Shown piece after piece: positions 6,978 to 10,227 of a DNA stretch of 10,227 nt. Source of the DNA: CAZBUK01 sp964495085 (GTDB taxonomy: Bacteria > Bacteroidota > Ignavibacteria > T3Sed10-11); the NCBI GenBank assembly GCA_964495085.1, contig CAZBUK010000113.1, positions 1 to 10,227 of the forward strand. Direction: 5' to 3'. A model generated the notes under the pieces. That model had not been told where the DNA came from, ran no database searches, and saw only the letters and a list, made by a program, of their open reading frames with translations. The number at the start of each line of letters is the position of its first letter. The first letter of the stretch is position 1. The position numbers and the translations under genes are program-made.

Positions 6978-7169
6978 ATGCAATATATTCTTATATCCGC
7001 CAAGTTATTCATCGGACTCGGTCTGCTGCTCTCGCTGTTCGCGGTATTTTTCGGAGGACCCGGATTCCTGACGCTGTTCCTCTCGATCGGTCAACTTTCG
7101 TTGCTGATCGGAATAATTCTCTATCTCACCGTCGTCATAAAGGATCTGAAGGAGCGAAGGGTTCTGTAA
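6978..7169 (+). CDS. Small two-helix membrane protein of the nrf operon, function unknown
   Basis: I do not recognise a family for this 63-residue protein. It is almost wholly hydrophobic, with two predicted membrane helices at about residues 3-25 and 30-54 separated by a GGPG turn, and a short charged tail (KDLKERRVL) that should lie in the cytoplasm; this would put the N-terminus in the cytoplasm as well. There is no Cys or His, so it binds no haem by the usual motif. It starts five bases after the nrfH stop, in the same direction, with a strong ribosome site, so it is very likely co-transcribed with nrfAH. It could help assemble or anchor the NrfH complex, or be an accessory subunit. That role is inferred from position only. 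No terminator is evident after it before the convergent carotenoid operon. Confidence 0.72.
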   Translation: MQYILISAKLFIGLGLLLSLFAVFFGGPGFLTLFLSIGQLSLLIGIILYLTVVIKDLKERRVL

Positions 7170-7235
7170 GACACAGGGCTCTGAAGGGGGTGTGAGATCC
7201 GTCTCTTCGAACTTGCGTATCGTGCCGCGGAAGAG

Positions 7236-7907
7236 TCAGCGCGATACCGTTAGGAGGTTGAGTGTACAGAAAAAAAGAAACTGGGCGTAAACGTAGTGTC
7301 GCAGCACACGATGCGTGATGCGTAGACCCGCCGCCGAAAGTCCCGCAGAAGCCGAGGCTGCGATGAGAAACCACGCCGCATAATTCTGCAAGGGAATGCT
7401 CCCGCCGCTCCACTGCCAGTAATCGAGCTCGATCGCGACCGGTTCGAGAACCATATCGAAAACTACGGCTAACACCCCAGTTACAGCGATCCGTACGGGT
7501 AATACGTTTCCGAGTCGATCCGTGGAGATATAAAAGTTGACAATCGCGATTGCCCCCAGAATGACCGCTACCCAGTTGAATCCGATAATGAGCGGTACAT
7601 CTAAGAATCTGAGTCCCAGGGTGGAACCGTATGCGTAGTCGCCGAATATCGCCCCGGTTGCCACTCCGATCGCCTCCAGCATAAACGTAACTACGTATGT
7701 ACAGACAATCCAGAATACCAATTTCTTGCCGCTCTCTTTCACCGGAAAGTATAAAACCGCGATCCCCCAGGCGAGCAGGGCGAATGGAGTTATGGAGAGC
7801 ATAAACGGCCGCACCGCGTCGATCAAATGACCCGCAATACCCACAATATAAAAAACATAGACAATCGGTACTATGTGCTTCCTGAGGTGATTTGTCTGTT
7901 CTTCCAT
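7236..7907 (-). CDS. cruF: CruF-type carotenoid 1,2-hydratase (carotenoid biosynthesis protein, DUF422)
   Basis: CruF-family integral membrane proteins add water across the terminal double bond of an open (psi) carotenoid end, giving the 1'-hydroxyl that is later glycosylated. The 223-residue protein has six or more hydrophobic helices starting at about residue 12. It carries the family's conserved blocks: MLEAIGVATGAIFGDYAYG (77-94, written here across the block) with Glu79 and Asp90, PLIIGFNW at 105-112, a DMVLEP...DYWQW block at 151-166, and QNYAAWF at 174-180. The start at 7907 is needed to keep the first helix, and it makes the gene overlap the end of the glycosyltransferase gene by 37 bases. 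It is the last gene of the leftward carotenoid operon in this window. The related archaeal enzyme acts on C50 bacterioruberin precursors, so the exact substrate (gamma-carotene-like, lycopene-like or other) cannot be told from sequence. CruF is the best family call. Confidence 0.85.
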   Translation of the reverse strand: MEEQTNHLRKHIVPIVYVFYIVGIAGHLIDAVRPFMLSITPFALLAWGIAVLYFPVKESGKKLVFWIVCTYVVTFMLEAIGVATGAIFGDYAYGSTLGLRFLDVPLIIGFNWVAVILGAIAIVNFYISTDRLGNVLPVRIAVTGVLAVVFDMVLEPVAIELDYWQWSGGSIPLQNYAAWFLIAASASAGLSAAGLRITHRVLRHYVYAQFLFFCTLNLLTVSR

Positions 7908-8986
7908 TCGATTCTTTTCGTCTTATAGGCGATCACCGAGTTAAATCCGAGTATGATCATGACTACCATCTGGAACGGATGAAGTATTACGTTGATAAGA
8001 ATATTCTGTCCGCTCCTGACCGATATGAGCGCTCTGCCGGCGAGCACGAGGAGAAGGGGGGTAAGCGCCTGGTGACCGGTCAAAACAAAACCGAAGGGGG
8101 CGAGCATGAGCGCTCCGATTCCGATTACCATAGCGAGGAAAACGGCGGGGTTAAGCCGGAAACCGGGATAATAATTCTTTGTAAATCCTTTAAAAGATCC
8201 CGGAAATCCGTCGTACATATGGCAATGCACGTATCTTCCGCCGAGAGCGGTGATCAGCCTGCTCCCGGCAGCTTTGACCCGCCTCGCGATTGCCATGTCT
8301 TCGACGATGCTGTCGCGGACGGCCTGATGTCCGCCGATACGATCGTAGAGTTTTCGTTCGATGAGGAGGAATTGTCCGTTCGCCGCAACGAATGCTCTTC
8401 GGGGCGATGAGTAGACTTTCTTCAGCGGAAGAAAGGTGAGCAGCAGCCAGTTCATGAGGGGGACCACGAGCCATTCTCCGAGACTCCGCATGAGCTGCGT
8501 CGGGAATACGGTCAGCATTTCGCCAGCTTTTCTGCGAAGCAAATCCATCGCATAGCTCAGCGCTTCCGGCCGTAAACGGACATCTGCATCGAGAAAGAGT
8601 AAATATCGACCCTGCGCGGATTCGGAGAGTTGATGGCACGCCCAGTTCTTACCTATCCAATCCGCAGGGAGAGGTTTCCCGTGTATCAATGTGATTCTCT
8701 TATCTATCCCGCTGAATGATTCTACCATGCGTGCGGTTGCATCGGTCGATTCATCGTCGAGCACGATGATCTCGGTCGTGCCGTATTGCTGGGCCATGAC
8801 GGCTGTCAGGCACTGCACGATGTTCTGGTGTTCATTTCGCGCCGGAATCAGGACTGAGACGAGAGGCGATTCCCCGTATATCCGCCGTCCCCGTCTGACG
8901 ACGGGTGCGGTAAAAAAATTGTATAGTATGATGAGGAGGATCAACGAAGATGCGGCGACAACTATATAATACAGGTAGACCGTCAT
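7871..8986 (-). CDS. Membrane family-2 glycosyltransferase, CruG/CrtQ-like carotenoid glycosyltransferase
   Basis: This 371-residue enzyme has a GT-A fold of glycosyltransferase family 2 flanked by membrane helices. An N-terminal helix (about residues 3-25) is followed by the nucleotide-sugar domain: VSVLIPARNE at 43-52, VLDDES at 75-80, the DxD-type metal site FLDADV at 131-136, and the acceptor-side VEDMAIARRV at 228-237 with the catalytic-type Glu-Asp. KGFTKNYYPGF (266-276) and the three or so C-terminal helices ending near IEWKNRQI match the pattern of CruG and of CrtQ carotenoid glycosyltransferases. With a CruF hydratase downstream, the likely reaction is transfer of a sugar to the 1'- or 2'-hydroxyl of a monohydroxylated carotenoid at the inner membrane. 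Its ATG overlaps the stop of the acyltransferase (ATGA), and its 3' end overlaps cruF by 37 bases. A glycolipid acceptor is an alternative, but the neighbours make it less likely. Confidence 0.85.
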   Translation of the reverse strand: MTVYLYYIVVAASSLILLIILYNFFTAPVVRRGRRIYGESPLVSVLIPARNEHQNIVQCLTAVMAQQYGTTEIIVLDDESTDATARMVESFSGIDKRITLIHGKPLPADWIGKNWACHQLSESAQGRYLLFLDADVRLRPEALSYAMDLLRRKAGEMLTVFPTQLMRSLGEWLVVPLMNWLLLTFLPLKKVYSSPRRAFVAANGQFLLIERKLYDRIGGHQAVRDSIVEDMAIARRVKAAGSRLITALGGRYVHCHMYDGFPGSFKGFTKNYYPGFRLNPAVFLAMVIGIGALMLAPFGFVLTGHQALTPLLLVLAGRALISVRSGQNILINVILHPFQMVVMIILGFNSVIAYKTKRIEWKNRQITSGST

Positions 8987-9639
8987 GCGAAAAGATCACC
9001 GATAAAATTACTTTTAAGGACGGCGTCGTCCAGCTCGTTCAGGAGTGTGTTCAATTCCCGTTCGTATCGATCGAAGGAGGCTGCGAGATAACCCGCCGAC
9101 ATGCCTTCTCCGAATCTTACCGCGACGAACGGCTTCATCAAGTTAGCATATTGAATTTTAAATGCAAGTGTTAGCATGGCGGTATTGTAGGGGAGCTGTC
9201 CCGCGAGAAGCCGTATGCCCTGCTTCAGTTCAACCGGTCTCTTTTCGTACGGTTGAAGATCTCCCTGAGGATACAGGATGATCAGATTTGAAGGATCCCT
9301 TGCGAGAATCCGGGAATACGAGATCGATCGGGCGATGCCCGCCGGGTTTTTCGGATTGATGGAATATGCCCCCACCTTCCGGAAGAACCAGTACCGACGC
9401 AATTGCTCTTCCAACATCATCAGATACAGTGTGCGCCGGGTGTGGGGCTTGAGGGCAAAGTAGGCGAAGAACCCGTCCCACCACGAAAAATGGTTCGGCG
9501 TCACTACCAGGCCGTTGTTTTCGGATACAGCAGGGAAATTATTCGTCAGATAGAAATGCGAGAAATTCTTCCGGAGCAATCGTCCGGTATATCGTTGAAA
9601 AATCCATTCCGCCCAGAGTTTATGCTGCGCCGTGATCAT
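8983..9639 (-). CDS. PlsC-type 1-acyl transferase, likely carotenoid-glycoside acyltransferase
   Basis: This 218-residue protein belongs to the lysophospholipid acyltransferase (PlsC/LPLAT) superfamily, which moves fatty acyl groups from acyl-CoA or acyl-ACP to hydroxyls. The catalytic motif NHFSWWD is at 49-55 (His50 and Asp55), and the substrate-binding motif YPQG is at 123-126. It lacks the long N-terminal membrane helix of typical PlsC and is probably a peripheral membrane enzyme. Its ATG overlaps the stop of the desaturase gene, and its stop overlaps the glycosyltransferase start, both as ATGA. This position between a carotene desaturase and a carotenoid glycosyltransferase points to acylation of the carotenoid sugar, the step done by CruD in green sulfur bacteria and CrtO in staphyloxanthin synthesis. 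The sequence alone would also fit a phospholipid acyltransferase, so the specific role is inferred from context. Confidence 0.82.
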   Translation of the reverse strand: MITAQHKLWAEWIFQRYTGRLLRKNFSHFYLTNNFPAVSENNGLVVTPNHFSWWDGFFAYFALKPHTRRTLYLMMLEEQLRRYWFFRKVGAYSINPKNPAGIARSISYSRILARDPSNLIILYPQGDLQPYEKRPVELKQGIRLLAGQLPYNTAMLTLAFKIQYANLMKPFVAVRFGEGMSAGYLAASFDRYERELNTLLNELDDAVLKSNFIGDLFA

Positions 9640-10227
9640 CGTGCATTTCCGGTCAATTCGTATTTGCGGATTAATTCCGCGGTAATTTTTCCGGACAGCA
9701 GAACCAGCGGTATACCGCCGCCGGGATGCGCGCTGCCTCCGCAGAAGTACAATCCCCGGTACTCGCGGGACCTGTTCGCCTGGCGAAGAAACGCAGATCT
9801 CCGGGAATTCGACGAAATCCCGTATAAACTTCCGGAGAGACTACCGGAGATCCGTTCAATTGTTCGGGGAGTGAGTATTCTTTCGAAAACTATGCGGTCG
9901 GATAACCTGATTCCGAGTACCCGCTCAATCTTGGAAATGATCCGGTCGCGTAGGAATCCCATCCTCCTGTTCCAATCGATTTGACTGCCCCCCGGTACAT
10001 TGATCATGACGTACCAATTTTCATATCCCGCGGGCGCATCGGACGGCGAATACTTTCCCGATACATAGATATAGATCGTGGGATCCGTATATACCGTTTC
10101 GCTGTCGAATAATGCTCCGAATTCCGCCCGGTAATTCTCCGAGAAGAAAACGTTATGAGTCTTCACGTCGGGGAACTCGCCGTCGATTCCCCAGTAAAAG
10201 ACCAGCGCCGAAGATGATGGTTCCAGC
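9636..10227 (-). CDS. CrtI/CrtD-type carotenoid desaturase, C-terminal part (5' end outside window)
   Basis: This is the last 196 or so residues of an FAD-dependent carotene desaturase of the CrtI/CrtN/CrtD family. The reading frame is open to the window edge; the GTG at 10166 is an internal Val codon. Visible family blocks, in order, are EPSSSALVFYWGID near the window edge, the HNVFFSENYRAEF segment, DPTIYIYVSGKYSPSDAP, ENWYVMINVP, and near the C-terminus YFCGGSAHPGGGIPLVLLSG, the FAD-binding signature of the family. The protein ends complete, with TGA overlapping the ATG of the acyltransferase gene. CrtI makes lycopene or a related product from phytoene, whereas CrtD puts in the 3',4'-double bond of hydroxylated carotenoids. 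The N-terminal half and upstream genes are missing, so the two cannot be separated here. The CruF hydratase in the same operon makes either plausible. Confidence 0.9.
   Translation of the reverse strand, partial: LEPSSSALVFYWGIDGEFPDVKTHNVFFSENYRAEFGALFDSETVYTDPTIYIYVSGKYSPSDAPAGYENWYVMINVPGGSQIDWNRRMGFLRDRIISKIERVLGIRLSDRIVFERILTPRTIERISGSLSGSLYGISSNSRRSAFLRQANRSREYRGLYFCGGSAHPGGGIPLVLLSGKITAELIRKYELTGNAR

Noticed and set aside
7203..7235. Hairpin CTCTTC...GAAGAG in the gap between the small membrane protein and cruF
   Set aside because: The stem is only six pairs with a 21-base loop and no T-run on either strand, so it is not supported as a terminator.
1..10227. Defence island, prophage, transposon or CRISPR content
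   Set aside because: All genes fall into housekeeping, respiratory, outer-membrane or pigment functions; no transposase, integrase, direct-repeat array or toxin-antitoxin pair is visible.

Overview
This 10.2 kb window is ordinary chromosomal DNA with tightly packed genes. It probably comes from the Bacteroidota/Chlorobiota/Ignavibacteria/Rhodothermia side of the bacterial tree. The hints are a GroEL tail ending in GGMGDMY, a desaturase C-terminus of the type seen in that group, a periplasmic NrfA with a lipoprotein-like leader, and weak Shine-Dalgarno sites. This placement rests on sequence recall only, so the phylum is tentative. I see no mobile element, CRISPR array, tRNA, rRNA or defence system.

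Layout. (1) Positions 2-919, + strand: the C-terminal half of the chaperonin GroEL, followed by a strong intrinsic terminator (938-972) whose symmetric A/T flanks could also stop the convergent transcript. (2) Positions 1131-4755, - strand: ispE (isoprenoid precursor kinase), then a TonB-dependent-receptor-like outer-membrane protein whose ATG overlaps the ispE stop (ATGA), then after a 188 bp gap a LOG-family nucleotide hydrolase. (3) Positions 4756-4894: an AT-rich divergent promoter region with inverted repeats and a good sigma70-like promoter facing right. (4) Positions 4895-7169, + strand: a respiratory ammonifying nitrite reductase operon in the order nrfA, nrfH, then a 63-residue two-helix membrane protein. 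(5) Positions 7236-10227, - strand: a carotenoid-tailoring operon read right to left as CrtI/CrtD-type desaturase (5' end outside the window), acyltransferase, family-2 glycosyltransferase and CruF-type hydratase, joined by ATGA or longer overlaps.

How the genes work together. NrfH should take electrons from the quinol pool and pass them to the pentahaem NrfA, which reduces nitrite to ammonium; the small membrane protein may assist. The carotenoid genes together predict an acylated carotenoid glycoside: desaturation, hydration of the open psi end, glycosylation of the new hydroxyl, then fatty acylation of the sugar. IspE supplies isoprenoid precursors in general, but it lies on the far side of the nrf operon and need not be linked to the pigment genes.

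The stretches without a called gene are short: 920-1130 (terminator, otherwise nothing supported), 1656-1843 (leader of the LOG gene, no convincing promoter seen), 4756-4894 (divergent regulatory region) and 7170-7235 (convergent gap, no convincing terminator). The points most worth a second look are in the nrf operon: reversed gene order, an NrfH with an extra N-terminal membrane module, an uncharacterised small protein, and a non-canonical residue at the NrfA calcium-site motif. None of these proves a wholly new system.
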